This document shows, piece by piece, positions 21,192 through 29,707 of a DNA stretch of 64,000 bases. Source of the stretch: Halorhabdus rudnickae (lineage in GTDB: Archaea > Halobacteriota > Halobacteria > Halobacteriales > Haloarculaceae). The notes beneath the pieces were generated by a model that had not been told where the DNA came from, did no database searches, and worked only from the letters and a program-made list of their open reading frames with translations. Every line of letters begins with the position of its first letter. The stretch's first letter is position 1. Both the position numbers and the translations under genes were made by a program. The stretch covers positions 62,001 to 126,000 of the forward strand of contig NZ_CAAHFB010000006.1 of assembly GCF_900880625.1 (NCBI RefSeq), written 5' to 3'.

Positions 21192-21911
21192 ATGCAGTGT
21201 CGGCAATGCGCCGCGGAACTCGACCGCCCGGGCGATTACTGCCTGGTATGTCACACGGCCAATGCCGACGTGGTAGTTCTGGAACTCGACCGAGAGCGCG
21301 CCCGAGTGACGACGATCGACGACGAAGAGATCCTCGGGCGACGCGTCGTCACGACGACTCCGGAGACGGGGGAGTTGAACGGCGTCGAACTACGGAACTT
21401 CGCCGGCCAGATCGTCGACGAAGTCCACCGCAAGCGCCCCGAAGAAGTGTACGTCACGGGCGATCGGACGGTCATCGATGCCGTGCGCGCGCAGTTGCAT
21501 TACGAGTGTTACCGCGTCGAAGGCAATGATCCAGTCGAGCGGGTGATCGAGCGCCGCGGAGAACCCGCCCTGGAAGTCGTCGAGGCCAGCGCGGCCGAGA
21601 AGATCGGCGGCACCCACTCGACGTTGATCGGCGATCGAGACGGCAAACGAGCGATCGAGACGGTTGCCGGCCACCCCCACGTCAAGAAGATTATCCCGGG
21701 ACCGATCGATGCGAGCGGGTCGAGCGCTCGTGGCGGCGTCCGTGCGAAAGCGACCCGAGCCGATCAGGGCGGCAACGTCCGACTCCTGATCCGGGACGGC
21801 TCCAGCGTCCAGGAGAACCGCGTCGTCACGACTGCAGGCGATCGAGAACTCGGCGAACACGTCCGGGCTGACCTCAACGAGGCGTTGCGGGAGGCCGACC
21901 TGGCGGAGTGA
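21192..21911 (+). CDS. DUF2103-like protein with N-terminal zinc ribbon
   Basis: 239 residues. The N-terminus has two CxxC knuckles ([20 protein letters not shown]), followed by a domain with [18 protein letters not shown] and [13 protein letters not shown], which I associate with DUF2103 (archaeal, function unknown). The C-terminus is a basic-acidic mixed domain ([19 protein letters not shown]). Probably an RNA- or DNA-associated protein, given the neighbouring ribosomal and polymerase genes; this is inference. Confidence 0.75.
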   Translation: MQCRQCAAELDRPGDYCLVCHTANADVVVLELDRERARVTTIDDEEILGRRVVTTTPETGELNGVELRNFAGQIVDEVHRKRPEEVYVTGDRTVIDAVRAQLHYECYRVEGNDPVERVIERRGEPALEVVEASAAEKIGGTHSTLIGDRDGKRAIETVAGHPHVKKIIPGPIDASGSSARGGVRAKATRADQGGNVRLLIRDGSSVQENRVVTTAGDRELGEHVRADLNEALREADLAE

Positions 21912-21944
21912 TGGGTCACGAGCCGGGTTGGAATCCGGCCACGG

Positions 21945-22028
21945 TTCAACAGGTGGTCGGATACGGATCTGGGGCGCGATTCAACAGGTGATCGTGTACG
22001 GATTTGGGCCGAACTCAACAGGTTTATG
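21945..22028 (+). repeat. Degenerate tandem repeat upstream of rpl37ae
   Basis: Two consecutive 34-35-bp units (21945-21979 and 21980-22013) each begin TTCAACAGGT and contain TACGGATcTGGG. A third partial unit begins CTCAACAGGT at 22014 and runs into the TATA-like GTTTATGGG of rpl37ae. The number of units is too low for a CRISPR. The position just upstream of the promoter suggests regulator-binding sites or replication-slippage duplications. Confidence 0.75.
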
Positions 22029-22055
22029 GGCGCGCTCGCGTGATCAGATAGTACT

Positions 22056-22337
22056 ATGGCCGAACGAGGAGAGACCGGCAGCGCCGGCCGGTTCGGCGCG
22101 CGCTACGGGCGGGTCGCCCGACGTCGCGTCGCCGAGATCGAGGAGAACATGCGCGACGAACACGAGTGTCCCGAGTGCGGCGAGGAGCGTGTCTCGCGGC
22201 AGGGAACGGGCGTCTGGGAGTGTGGCTACTGCGGCTACACGTTCACGGGCGGCGCCTACAGTCCCCAGACTCCGGGTGGCCGGACCGCCGAGCGGTCGAT
22301 CCGCGCGGCACTGGCCGAGACCACAGAGGAGGAGTGA
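22056..22337 (+). CDS. rpl37ae: 50S ribosomal protein L37Ae
   Basis: 93 residues with the L37ae zinc ribbon: [18 protein letters not shown] at the N-terminus, then [20 protein letters not shown] and YCGYTF, giving the four-cysteine site. First gene of the rpl37ae-rpoP-pcc1 cluster conserved in archaea. A TATA-like GTTTATGGG lies about 30 nt upstream of the ATG. Confidence 0.95.
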   Translation: MAERGETGSAGRFGARYGRVARRRVAEIEENMRDEHECPECGEERVSRQGTGVWECGYCGYTFTGGAYSPQTPGGRTAERSIRAALAETTEEE

Positions 22338-22338
22338 C

Positions 22339-22473
22339 ATGGCCTACAAGTGCTCGCGCTGCAAACGCGACGTCGAACTCGACGAGTACGGCGGCGTCCG
22401 CTGTCCCTATTGTGGGCACCGGGTCCTGCTGAAGGAGCGTTCCCGCGACGTCAAAGAGATCGGCGTCCAGTAA
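22339..22473 (+). CDS. rpoP: DNA-directed RNA polymerase subunit P (Rpb12-like)
   Basis: 44 residues: [17 protein letters not shown], then [15 protein letters not shown]. The two CxxC pairs bind zinc in the polymerase platform. The ATG is 1 bp after the rpl37ae stop, so translation is probably coupled. Confidence 0.96.
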   Translation: MAYKCSRCKRDVELDEYGGVRCPYCGHRVLLKERSRDVKEIGVQ

Positions 22474-22488
22474 GACGGTTCCAGTCGG

Positions 22489-22770
22489 ATGGACCACGAA
22501 GCAGTTCTCACCTTCGAGTATTCTGACCCCGACAGCGCCCGCCTCGTCGAGCGCAGTGTGGCTCGAGAAATCGGCGAGATCGGTGGCGACCGGACGCGGA
22601 CGCGGATCGGCCGGGTAGACAACACGCTGACGCTGACCGTCGAGGCGGCGGACCTGATCGCACTTCGCGCCGGGCTGAACACGTGGACGGGACTCGTCGC
22701 CGTCGCCGAGGAATCTGGGGCGGTTCATCCGGCCAGTGAACAGCTCAAGGACGCCCATCCACCCGATTGA
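22489..22770 (+). CDS. pcc1: KEOPS complex subunit Pcc1
   Basis: Subunit of KEOPS, which makes threonylcarbamoyl-adenosine at A37 of tRNAs; Pcc1 is the dimerisation subunit that binds Kae1. 93 residues with the Pcc1 fold: ALRAGLNTWTGLVAVAEE near the C-terminus, preceded by RIGRVDNTLTLTVEAADL. Fifteen bp after rpoP. Confidence 0.9.
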   Translation: MDHEAVLTFEYSDPDSARLVERSVAREIGEIGGDRTRTRIGRVDNTLTLTVEAADLIALRAGLNTWTGLVAVAEESGAVHPASEQLKDAHPPD

Positions 22771-22853
22771 GGACGGTCCTGTGGCTATCGGACCGCTGAG
22801 AGAGGTCGTCTCTGTATCTGACAGTCGAATCTGGGTCCTCGGTCGGCAGTTTT

Positions 22854-23525
22854 ATGCGGTGGTTCGACCTGTCCCAGCACATGACGGCGGGGTACTGGCG
22901 GCACGGGAGCCGCCCGTATCGAACGGTTGCTTCGGGGTTCGTCGGCGGGGTGGCCGCGCACCTCGTCGGGTTCGCAGTGATCTACCTGCGGACAGCCGGG
23001 TCACTGAGTGCCGACGACATCGAGACGATCGGCGGTCTCGGAGAACTGGGCATCCAGATCGATCCACCCGGAGTTTGGCAGGTCGTGGGATGGCTCTATT
23101 ATGCGGCCCACAACGTCGACGTAATGCTGGAAGTGTCAGGGCTGGGACGATCGAGGACAGGAAGACTCCCGCTTACAGAGGGAATCCTCTGGGAGCGGTG
23201 GTTCGTGCTCGTGCCGATCGTGACGCTCCTGGCGGCGGGGTTCGTGCTCGCGTTCGTTGGGTCCGCTCCCGACCTTCGGGGTGCCATCCTCACAGGGAGT
23301 TCGGTCGCGGTGGGATACGCCACGCTCGCGGTGGCAGGCGTGGTCGTGACGGCGTGGGACATCACGGTCAGTTACGGCAGCCTGTCCGCGAGTGGGTCGG
23401 TCAGTCCGGATCCGCTCTGGGGGGTCCTCCTGGCGGGGATCCTGTATCCGATCCTCCTTGGCGGGCTCGGTGGCGCGGTCGCCAGGACAGTCACGCATCA
23501 GCGAAACGATCGAAACGGGCGATGA
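22854..23525 (+). CDS. Haloarchaeal multi-span membrane protein
   Basis: 223 residues with about five membrane helices ([21 protein letters not shown], quoted in part; [54 protein letters not shown]) and a non-cytoplasmic loop between helices one and two. No family recognised with certainty. It separates pcc1 from pfdB in an otherwise conserved archaeal cluster, so it is probably a lineage-specific insertion. Confidence 0.7.
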   Translation: MRWFDLSQHMTAGYWRHGSRPYRTVASGFVGGVAAHLVGFAVIYLRTAGSLSADDIETIGGLGELGIQIDPPGVWQVVGWLYYAAHNVDVMLEVSGLGRSRTGRLPLTEGILWERWFVLVPIVTLLAAGFVLAFVGSAPDLRGAILTGSSVAVGYATLAVAGVVVTAWDITVSYGSLSASGSVSPDPLWGVLLAGILYPILLGGLGGAVARTVTHQRNDRNGR

Positions 23526-23589
23526 AATCATGACGTCACGGTCGCTGCCAAAGAGTGGGTTTTTCAGTACGGATCCCGACTCAAGGGAT

Positions 23590-23988
23590 ATGCAGGGAAA
23601 TCTGCCACCTGAAGCACAAGAGAAACTCGAAGAGTTGCAGGACCTCCAGGAAACGGCCCAGCAGGTCGCCCAGCAGAAACAGCAGGCCGAGACCCAGCTA
23701 ACTGAGGCCCAAAACGCCCTCGATACCCTCGAGGACGTCGATCCCGACACCGGGATGTACCGGGAAGTCGGCGAACTCCTCGTCGAGACCGACTACGACG
23801 AGGCCGAAGACGACCTCTCCGAGAAGGTCGACAACCTCGAGGTCCGCGTCGAGACCCTCGAGAAACAGGAGCAGCGCGTCGAAGAGCAGTTCGAGGAACT
23901 CCAGGGCGAACTCCAGGAGATGCTCGGGGGCGGCGGCGGTGCCCTCGGCGGCGGCCCCGACGTCGGTCCGGGCGCCGGCGGGGCATGA
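23590..23988 (+). CDS. pfdB: Prefoldin subunit beta
   Basis: Beta subunit of the hexameric prefoldin chaperone that hands unfolded proteins to the thermosome. 132 residues: two long coiled coils around a beta hairpin ([19 protein letters not shown]), and a glycine-rich tail. The start [16 protein letters not shown] is chosen because the domain begins there. It overlaps the DUF3194 gene by 4 bp. Confidence 0.95.
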   Translation: MQGNLPPEAQEKLEELQDLQETAQQVAQQKQQAETQLTEAQNALDTLEDVDPDTGMYREVGELLVETDYDEAEDDLSEKVDNLEVRVETLEKQEQRVEEQFEELQGELQEMLGGGGGALGGGPDVGPGAGGA

Positions 23989-24242
23989 CCGAAGAGGAGA
24001 CCGCCGAACCCAGCGACGAGACTGTCGTCCAGACTGCCGCTGAAGCTGCCGAGGATGTCGTCTTCTCTCGGTTCGATCGCTCGACAGTCGCAGATCTGGA
24101 CGTGGCGGTGACCTTCGAGAACGACACACTCGAAGTCGATATCTATCTCGACGCGCCGGAGGGGAGAGCCGACTCGGAACAGGTCGCCGACGACGCCGCG
24201 CTGGCCGCGCGTTCGGCGGTGGATGACCTTCTGTCCGGGTGA
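23985..24242 (+). CDS. DUF3194 protein
   Basis: 85 residues, acidic. It follows prefoldin beta with a 4-bp ATGA overlap, the arrangement in which DUF3194 is found across euryarchaea. The conserved segment is the strand pair [21 protein letters not shown], quoted in part as [17 protein letters not shown]. Function unknown. Confidence 0.85.
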   Translation: MTEEETAEPSDETVVQTAAEAAEDVVFSRFDRSTVADLDVAVTFENDTLEVDIYLDAPEGRADSEQVADDAALAARSAVDDLLSG

Positions 24243-24277
24243 GGATCCGGCAGTCGACGATCTTTTCTCCGGATAAA

Positions 24278-24523
24278 TCAGCGACTGTCCTCGAGTGGGG
24301 CGGCACGATCCTGGGTACGATCGCCGATGAATCCCGTTCGGAAGCCGATCCAGGCGAGGACGCTGATGAACAGGATCGGCGGGAGTATCATGAACCCCCA
24401 GAGTGGATCGAGTCCCCAGAACAGGAGCAAAAGGAGGTCCGCGAGGCCAAGCGCGAGAAACGGGAGCACCGCTTTCAGTGCCTGTCCACGGTCGTACTCG
24501 CGCTCCGGAACGAGATCGCTCAT
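24278..24523 (-). CDS. Small membrane protein
   Basis: 81 residues with two to three membrane helices (AVLPFLALGLADLLLLLFWGL, quoted in part; WGFMILPPILFISVLAWIGF) and a charged C-terminal tail. The start MSDLVPER was chosen because the open frame upstream is antisense to the next gene. No family recognised. Convergent with DUF3194, divergent from the nuclease gene. Confidence 0.65.
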   Translation of the reverse strand: MSDLVPEREYDRGQALKAVLPFLALGLADLLLLLFWGLDPLWGFMILPPILFISVLAWIGFRTGFIGDRTQDRAAPLEDSR

Positions 24524-24695
24524 CGAGTTTCCTTGGTGGCCGGCGGACAAAAAGACGATGACAGCGGAAACGGGGGCCAGACGGGAAGCGATGAGGCAGG
24601 TATAGTTCCGCCGTCGGCGGGATCGATCCTGTCTCGGTCTCGATCGAGCGTGGGTCAGGGGAGTGCTTTTCACCTCGCACGCCCAACCTGGGGCC

Positions 24696-25232
24696 ATGGA
24701 ACACCAAGCGACGATCGAGGGGGTCGGCGTCGGCGTCGGCGATGACGGCGCGGGGGCGCCGGTGGTCCTACTGCGCGCCCGCGAGCAACTCGTCCCCATT
24801 TTCGTCAGCGGTGACCAGGCCCAGTCGATGCAACTCGCCATCGAAAGCGAGCCCTTCGAGCGGCCCCTGACGCACGATCTGCTGATCGAGATGATCTCCG
24901 AGTTCGGCGCCGCGATCGACCGGGTCCGGATCGACGACCTCTCGGATGGGACCTTCTACGCGAAGATCGATGCCGAGCAGTACGTCGACGGATCCCGAAA
25001 GAACGCGGTCTTCGACGCCCGCCCCAGCGACGGGATCGCGATCGCTCTTCGAGAGGACTGCCCGGTCGTCGTCAGCGACGAAGTGATCGACGAGGCCGGT
25101 CGTCCGCCCGAAGCGTTCGAACCGGATAACGAGCAAGACCTCGATGTCGACGATCCCGATGCACTCGATCCCTCCGATCTGCGGGCCGACGATCCCGAGG
25201 ACCCCGACGAGCGCGACGAATTCGATTTCTGA
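24696..25232 (+). CDS. Bifunctional nuclease-domain (BFN/DUF151) protein
   Basis: 178 residues. The BFN core is clear: VPIFVSGDQAQSMQLAIE, then RPLTHDLLIEMISEFGAAID and ARPSDGIAIALR. The C-terminus is a long acidic tail typical of haloarchaea. The family has reported DNase/RNase activity in some plants and bacteria; the archaeal role is unknown. The ATG was chosen where the domain begins. Confidence 0.9.
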   Translation: MEHQATIEGVGVGVGDDGAGAPVVLLRAREQLVPIFVSGDQAQSMQLAIESEPFERPLTHDLLIEMISEFGAAIDRVRIDDLSDGTFYAKIDAEQYVDGSRKNAVFDARPSDGIAIALREDCPVVVSDEVIDEAGRPPEAFEPDNEQDLDVDDPDALDPSDLRADDPEDPDERDEFDF

Positions 25233-25358
25233 CGATACTCATCCGACGTTAGGGTACAGTGTATTCCCGATCGGACAGCAGCTGTTTCAATATTATTTTA
25301 AACCGAAAGTCCTATGCTCCAGGACGATTCTAACTCTATTTGAAATGGTGATTGGACA

Positions 25359-26513
25359 GTGACGTCGGTCGAACTCCTCGTCGAAGTACTCCGAGCAGGG
25401 ATCGACGAGACCCTGTCATACTTGACGCTGCACGTAATCACGTGCCTGGTTCCGGCGTTTTTCATCGCTGGAGGAATCTCAGCAGTCCTCTCGGACCATT
25501 TCGTCAGGCAGTACCTGAGTGGGGACGCGCCAAAACTGCACGCCTACTCGATGGCGTCGGTCGCTGGCGTGGCGCTGGCGGTGTGTAGTTGCACGATCCT
25601 GCCGATGTTCGCTGGACTCTACAAGAAGGGCGCGGGGATCGGTCCTGCGACGGCCTTTCTCTTCTCGGGGCCAGCCATCAATGTACTCGCAATCGTGTTT
25701 ACCGCGAGTGCACTCAGCCTTCCACTCGGTGGCGCACGAGCCGTTTTCGCGGTGACGATGGCCGGCGCAATCGGCCTGACGATGGCCTTCGTCTTCGGGA
25801 GCGAGGACGGCGAGAACGCCGAAACACAACCCGCGGTGACCGACGGCGGACACGCAACCGGCCGTCGCCCGACGTGGGTGACTACCGGCTTCTTCGGCAG
25901 TCAGGTTGCGATCCTGCTGATCGCCGCGACCGGCCTGCTGACCTGGGAAATCAAGGGACCGCTGCTCGCGCCGCTGTTTGCTGTACTCGGGTACCTGCTG
26001 TGGGCCAAATTCGATCACGAAGAGATCGAGGAGTGGTTCCAGGAGACATGGTTCTTCACGCGGACGATATTCCCGCTGTTGATCGCTGGGACGTTCGTCA
26101 TCGGACTCATCGGTGCGATCGCGGCCATCGCCCAGGGAATGAGTCCCCTAGAGACGATCACGAGCGGGGGCGAAACCTTCGTCGCCCACCAGGTCGCGCC
26201 CGGACTGCTGACCAGGGAGATTTTCGGCCAGACGACCGTGCTGTCGGCCGGACTCGGATCGGCCATCGGCGCGATTCTGTACATGCCGACGCTGTTGGAA
26301 GTGCCGATCGTCGGCTCGTTGTTCGGGTACACTAACGGCCTGATGGCCGACGGCCCTGCCCTGGCGTTGCTGCTGGCCGGGCCGTCGCTGTCGCTGCCGA
26401 ACATGCTGGTAATATGGAAGACCATCGGCACCAGGCGGACGGCCCTGTACGTCAGCCTCGTGGCGGTCGCGGCCACCATGGCGGGCCTGCTCTGGGGCCT
26501 GGTGCTCGTCTGA
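25359..26513 (+). CDS. ArsP/DUF318-type permease (metal or metalloid efflux)
   Basis: 384 residues with about ten membrane helices. The diagnostic CSCTILPMFAGLYKKGAG loop with the CxC pair is at residues about 75-95, and PAINVLAIVF follows. A second half carries LGSAIGAILYMPTLLEVPIV. GTG start. It heads a cluster with a thioredoxin-like protein and ArsR on the same strand and an ArsC-like phosphatase beyond them, pointing to arsenic or heavy-metal efflux. The AT-rich 125 bp upstream hold its promoter. Confidence 0.88.
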   Translation: MTSVELLVEVLRAGIDETLSYLTLHVITCLVPAFFIAGGISAVLSDHFVRQYLSGDAPKLHAYSMASVAGVALAVCSCTILPMFAGLYKKGAGIGPATAFLFSGPAINVLAIVFTASALSLPLGGARAVFAVTMAGAIGLTMAFVFGSEDGENAETQPAVTDGGHATGRRPTWVTTGFFGSQVAILLIAATGLLTWEIKGPLLAPLFAVLGYLLWAKFDHEEIEEWFQETWFFTRTIFPLLIAGTFVIGLIGAIAAIAQGMSPLETITSGGETFVAHQVAPGLLTREIFGQTTVLSAGLGSAIGAILYMPTLLEVPIVGSLFGYTNGLMADGPALALLLAGPSLSLPNMLVIWKTIGTRRTALYVSLVAVAATMAGLLWGLVLV

Positions 26514-26557
26514 GGTATCGATACCAAACCAATTCGAACCAATGCACACTCCAATCC

Positions 26558-26797
26558 ATGCAAATCGAAGTCATCGGCCCTGGCTGCCCCAGGTGCCAGA
26601 AGACCGCACAGAACGTTGAAATAGCCCTCGACGAACTCGACGGGGTCGACGCGACCGTCGAGAAGGTCGAAGCGCAGATGGAGATTATCGATCGCGGTGT
26701 GATGCACACGCCCGCGGTCGCCGTCGACGGCGAGATCGAGATTGAAGGCGACATCCCAGACATCGACCGGCTCGTCGACATCTTCGAGTCAGCCTGA
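26558..26797 (+). CDS. Small redox-active disulfide (thioredoxin-like) protein
   Basis: 79 residues: MQIEVIGPGCPRCQKTAQNV has a CPRC active site at residues 10-13, and HTPAVAVDGEI is the cis-proline region. This is the TM0996/MTH895-type mini-thioredoxin family often found beside ArsP-type permeases, where it is thought to reduce or carry the metal(loid) or keep permease cysteines reduced. Confidence 0.9.
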   Translation: MQIEVIGPGCPRCQKTAQNVEIALDELDGVDATVEKVEAQMEIIDRGVMHTPAVAVDGEIEIEGDIPDIDRLVDIFESA

Positions 26798-26872
26798 CGG
26801 AACTGGCCGGGGGCGCTCGGCCACTGCGCAGACACTGATTTGTGTCTGGATCTCCTGGACACCGACACGCGA

Positions 26873-27208
26873 ATGTCCTCTCAGTCGAACGACTATCGGG
26901 TCGATCCCGAGACGATGACCGAGCTCCAAGCGCTCGTCGCTGGGAGCGATCTCGACGCCGCGATGAACATTTTCGAGGCACTCTCCGACGAACGCCGAGT
27001 CCTCGTCATGCGGTTGCTCGGAGAATCGGAACTGTGTGTCTGTGATCTCGTCGCGATCTTCGACATCGAATACTCGAAACTCTCCTACCATCTCAAAGTC
27101 CTGAAGGAGGCGGACCTCGTCACCGCGGATCGCGACGGCAACTACGTGACCTACCGACCGACGGCGTGTGGCGAAGACGTCATCGACGTGATCCGGGAAT
27201 TCGAGTGA
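26873..27208 (+). CDS. ArsR-family metal-responsive repressor
   Basis: 111 residues with a winged helix (FEALSDERRVLVMRLLGESE, then YSKLSYHLKVLKEADLVTADR). The metal-binding motif ELCVCDL lies in the alpha-3 helix as in arsenite-sensing ArsR. It probably represses the upstream permease and thioredoxin genes. The start MSSQSND was preferred over an ATG 11 codons upstream. Confidence 0.92.
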   Translation: MSSQSNDYRVDPETMTELQALVAGSDLDAAMNIFEALSDERRVLVMRLLGESELCVCDLVAIFDIEYSKLSYHLKVLKEADLVTADRDGNYVTYRPTACGEDVIDVIREFE

Positions 27209-27223
27209 CGCCGTCGGGGACGA

Positions 27224-27649
27224 TCACTCGATCGAGCCGAACAGATCCGCAAACAGTTCCCGGACGTTGGCCTCGACCTGCTCGCGGATCTCACGGACGC
27301 GCTCGGGGTCTTCCCCGTCAGGATCGGGGAGTGCCCAGTCGCGAACCGCGACGTCGGCGTCGAGTTCCAGCGTCGAACAGCCCATCGTCACCACGACGTC
27401 ACACTCGTTGAGTTCCGCCGTCGATATCGCCTGGGGCACCCGATCGGCGAGGTCGATACCGACCTCGGCCATCGTCTCGACCACGCCGTCGTGGACTGCC
27501 TCGGCCGGATCAGTCCCACCGGTGACGATCTCGACTTCGTCTTCGAGGCCGCGGCGCGCCCGCTCCCGCTCGACAAAAGCCGTCGACATCTGGCTTCGGC
27601 CCGCGTTCTGCACGCAGACGAACCCCAGTCTCGTGACAGTGTCCTTCAT
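27224..27649 (-). CDS. Arsenate reductase-like low-molecular-weight phosphatase
   Basis: 141 residues with the CX5R phosphatase loop CVQNAGRSQ starting at Cys12, and the general acid region WALPDPDGEDPE. Thioredoxin-coupled ArsC enzymes and LMW tyrosine phosphatases share this fold; the ArsR/permease neighbourhood favours arsenate reduction. Convergent with arsR. Confidence 0.85.
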   Translation of the reverse strand: MKDTVTRLGFVCVQNAGRSQMSTAFVERERARRGLEDEVEIVTGGTDPAEAVHDGVVETMAEVGIDLADRVPQAISTAELNECDVVVTMGCSTLELDADVAVRDWALPDPDGEDPERVREIREQVEANVRELFADLFGSIE

Positions 27650-27734
27650 CTATCCCGATTCGAACCTCGTCGGTGGAGTAGATTACTATATCCAAGATGT
27701 CGAACTCCGTAGCGTCACCCCAACGCAGCCACGC

Positions 27735-28250
27735 TCACTCGTACGTGACATCCGGTGTCTCGACTGACTCTCCGAGTACCGACGTAAGCACGTCTGCCGC
27801 ACCGACGAGCGGGGACTCCGCTGGCGCCGAGAGCGGATCGTCGCGACTCCAGGCGTACCGAACAGTCCAGTCGGGATCGACGACGAACACCGCCCGCTTG
27901 GGAACACCAGCGTGACCGCGAAACTCCTCGTGGACGACATCGTATGCGTCGGCGATCGTAGCGTGGGAGTCGGCAAGAAGCGGGATTTCGATGCCTCGCG
28001 TGTCGGCGTACTCCTCGTGAGCGAACAGACTGTCCGAGGAGATTCCCCAGACGACCAGATCGTCGCGGTCGAGCCACTCGCTGGCGGCGAGAAGATCCGG
28101 CGTGATCGTCGGCACGAAATCAACCGGATACCACAGTAAAAGCGCCGCCCGCCCCTCCCGGAGTGGATCCATCAGATTGTAGTACGCCGGTTGGCCGTCG
28201 ACGATCCCCGGCAGCGAGAAGTCAGGGGCCGTCGCACTCTCCTCGATCAT
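27735..28250 (-). CDS. Peroxiredoxin-like protein lacking cysteine
   Basis: 171 residues with the AhpC/TSA fold: APDFSLPGIVDGQ, then LLLWYPVDFVPTITPDLLAASEW, quoted in part as WYPVDFVPTITPDLLA, and AVFVVDPDWTVRYAW. The peroxidatic Cys of the usual DFTxxC loop is replaced (DFVPTIT), and the whole protein has no cysteine, so it cannot be a thiol peroxidase. It may be a binding or regulatory derivative. The second of two close ATGs was taken as start. Confidence 0.8.
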   Translation of the reverse strand: MIEESATAPDFSLPGIVDGQPAYYNLMDPLREGRAALLLWYPVDFVPTITPDLLAASEWLDRDDLVVWGISSDSLFAHEEYADTRGIEIPLLADSHATIADAYDVVHEEFRGHAGVPKRAVFVVDPDWTVRYAWSRDDPLSAPAESPLVGAADVLTSVLGESVETPDVTYE

Positions 28251-28370
28251 ACCATCCACTCAGGGGTGTGCTCATAAGAGAATACTGTCCGGACAGACCG
28301 TCGTCGGCCGACTACGATGGGACCCGCCGCGACCGGAACGCTCTCGACGGCGGAGCCACTACGTTCGCGT

Positions 28371-29045
28371 ATGTACGAGGCCGTCGTCTTCGACAACGAC
28401 GGCGTGCTGATGGAGCTAACGGAGATGGACCTCCATCGACGCGCCGCCCGCGAGGCCTTCGAGCGGGTCGGTATCCACGATCCCGCCGCTGAGCACGTCG
28501 AAGCGATGAGCATCGGGGTCACAGTGCCGAAACTGCAGTCCGTCTGTGATCACTACGGCCTCGATCCCCGTCGCTTCTGGCACGAGCGCGATAGCCTGAT
28601 GGCCAGACGCCAGCAGGCCGCCATCCGCCGGGGGGAGAAAGGCCTCTACGAGGACATCGGGACGCTTGCTGAGCTGGAGCGTCCGATGGGAGTCGTGAGT
28701 TCCAACCAGCAGGCGACCGTCGAGTTCGGCTTGCGGACCTTCGACCTCGCGGGGCACTTCGAGACGATCCATGGCCGAGGACCAGCGGTCGAGAGCCTCC
28801 GGCGGAAGAAACCCGCACCCTACTATCTGGAGCGGGCTATCGACGACCTCGGAATCACGGACGTGCTGTACGTGGGTGACAGCGAAACCGACGTCCAGGC
28901 GGCTCACGCGGCCGGCATCGACGCGGCGTTCGTCCGCCGACCCCATCGCAAGAGCGCGGAACTTTCGGTCACACCCGAATACGAGATCGACGGCCTCGCG
29001 GAGCTACCAGCTATTCTCGACGGCAAGCGGCCGGCGAGTGACTGA
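28371..29045 (+). CDS. HAD-family phosphatase
   Basis: 224 residues. Motif I FDNDGVL places the nucleophile at Asp8 and the acid/base at Asp10. Motif II is VVSSNQQAT, motif III the lysine of RRKKPAPYYLE, and motif IV YVGDSETDVQAAHAAG. This is a phosphoglycolate-phosphatase-like subfamily I HAD; the substrate is not predictable. Confidence 0.9.
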   Translation: MYEAVVFDNDGVLMELTEMDLHRRAAREAFERVGIHDPAAEHVEAMSIGVTVPKLQSVCDHYGLDPRRFWHERDSLMARRQQAAIRRGEKGLYEDIGTLAELERPMGVVSSNQQATVEFGLRTFDLAGHFETIHGRGPAVESLRRKKPAPYYLERAIDDLGITDVLYVGDSETDVQAAHAAGIDAAFVRRPHRKSAELSVTPEYEIDGLAELPAILDGKRPASD

Positions 29046-29073
29046 GAACGGGATAGATCGAACAGTCCGTCTC

Positions 29074-29153
29074 ATACTGGTGGCTATAACATTTCGAAAT
29101 GATCCGGTACGACGGTGTGCCGGATATCTTTACGAACGTATAGCCACCAGTAT
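29074..29153. repeat. 80-bp palindromic element between convergent genes
   Basis: Perfect 15-bp inverted repeats ATACTGGTGGCTATA (29074-29088) and TATAGCCACCAGTAT (29139-29153) enclose about 50 bp that contain a second hairpin (TCCGGTAC...GTGCCGGA, 29103-29124). It ends at the last base of the SMR exporter gene. It could be a MITE-like solo palindrome or a bidirectional terminator. Confidence 0.8.
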
Positions 29154-29476
29154 CAGGAGCCACCGGAGACGAGGTGCAGGCCGACAATCCCGACGACGAT
29201 CGTTCCGATGAAGAAGATCCGTGCGAGCGTGGCCGGTTCGTCGAAGAGGACGATTCCCAGAGAAGCCGTCCCGACGGCCCCGATCCCGGTCCAGACTGCG
29301 TAGGCAGTCCCCACGGGGAGTTCTTTGACAGCCTGGGCTAGCAAGACCATGCTGATCACGAGCGCGAAGGCCGTTCCGAGTGTCGGCAGTGGTTTCGAGA
29401 GTCCGTCGGAGTATTCGAGGCCGATCGCCCAGGTAATTTCGAACAGGCCTGCCACGAACAGGATCCACCAAGACAT
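29153..29476 (-). CDS. Small multidrug resistance exporter, Gdx (guanidinium) type
   Basis: 107 residues and four helices. MSWWILFVAGLFEITWAIGL has the essential Glu13. The segments LPVGTAYAVWTGIGAVGTAS and GIVLFDEPA match the Gdx/SugE branch closely rather than the EmrE branch, so guanidinium/H+ antiport is the best prediction. I see no recognisable guanidine riboswitch upstream. The stop codon touches the 80-bp palindrome. Confidence 0.88.
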   Translation of the reverse strand: MSWWILFVAGLFEITWAIGLEYSDGLSKPLPTLGTAFALVISMVLLAQAVKELPVGTAYAVWTGIGAVGTASLGIVLFDEPATLARIFFIGTIVVGIVGLHLVSGGS

Positions 29477-29707
29477 TACCGCTCGGCTAGGCCGGCCCAG
29501 TATGTGAACGCAGTGATCTATGCCGAAACTCCCCACGCAAACGCCCGTTCAGAAGACAAACGCTAAGGACTGCCCCACCAATGAGCCAGGGTGCAACGAT
29601 AGCGGAAGCGAAATAGCGACAGGGAAAGTAGCCTTCAGGTCTGCTGTCGTGATCAGTCGGCCTGGATCTTGCTGAGGCACGAGCGATCGCGTCACAGAGG
29701 AAATCGA

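Noticed and set aside
21945-22028. Possible CRISPR array
   Set aside because: Only two and a half contiguous, diverged units with no spacers and no cas genes.
29477-29707. Guanidine riboswitch before the Gdx-type exporter
   Set aside because: No conserved ACGR-type guanidine riboswitch motifs seen on the relevant strand.
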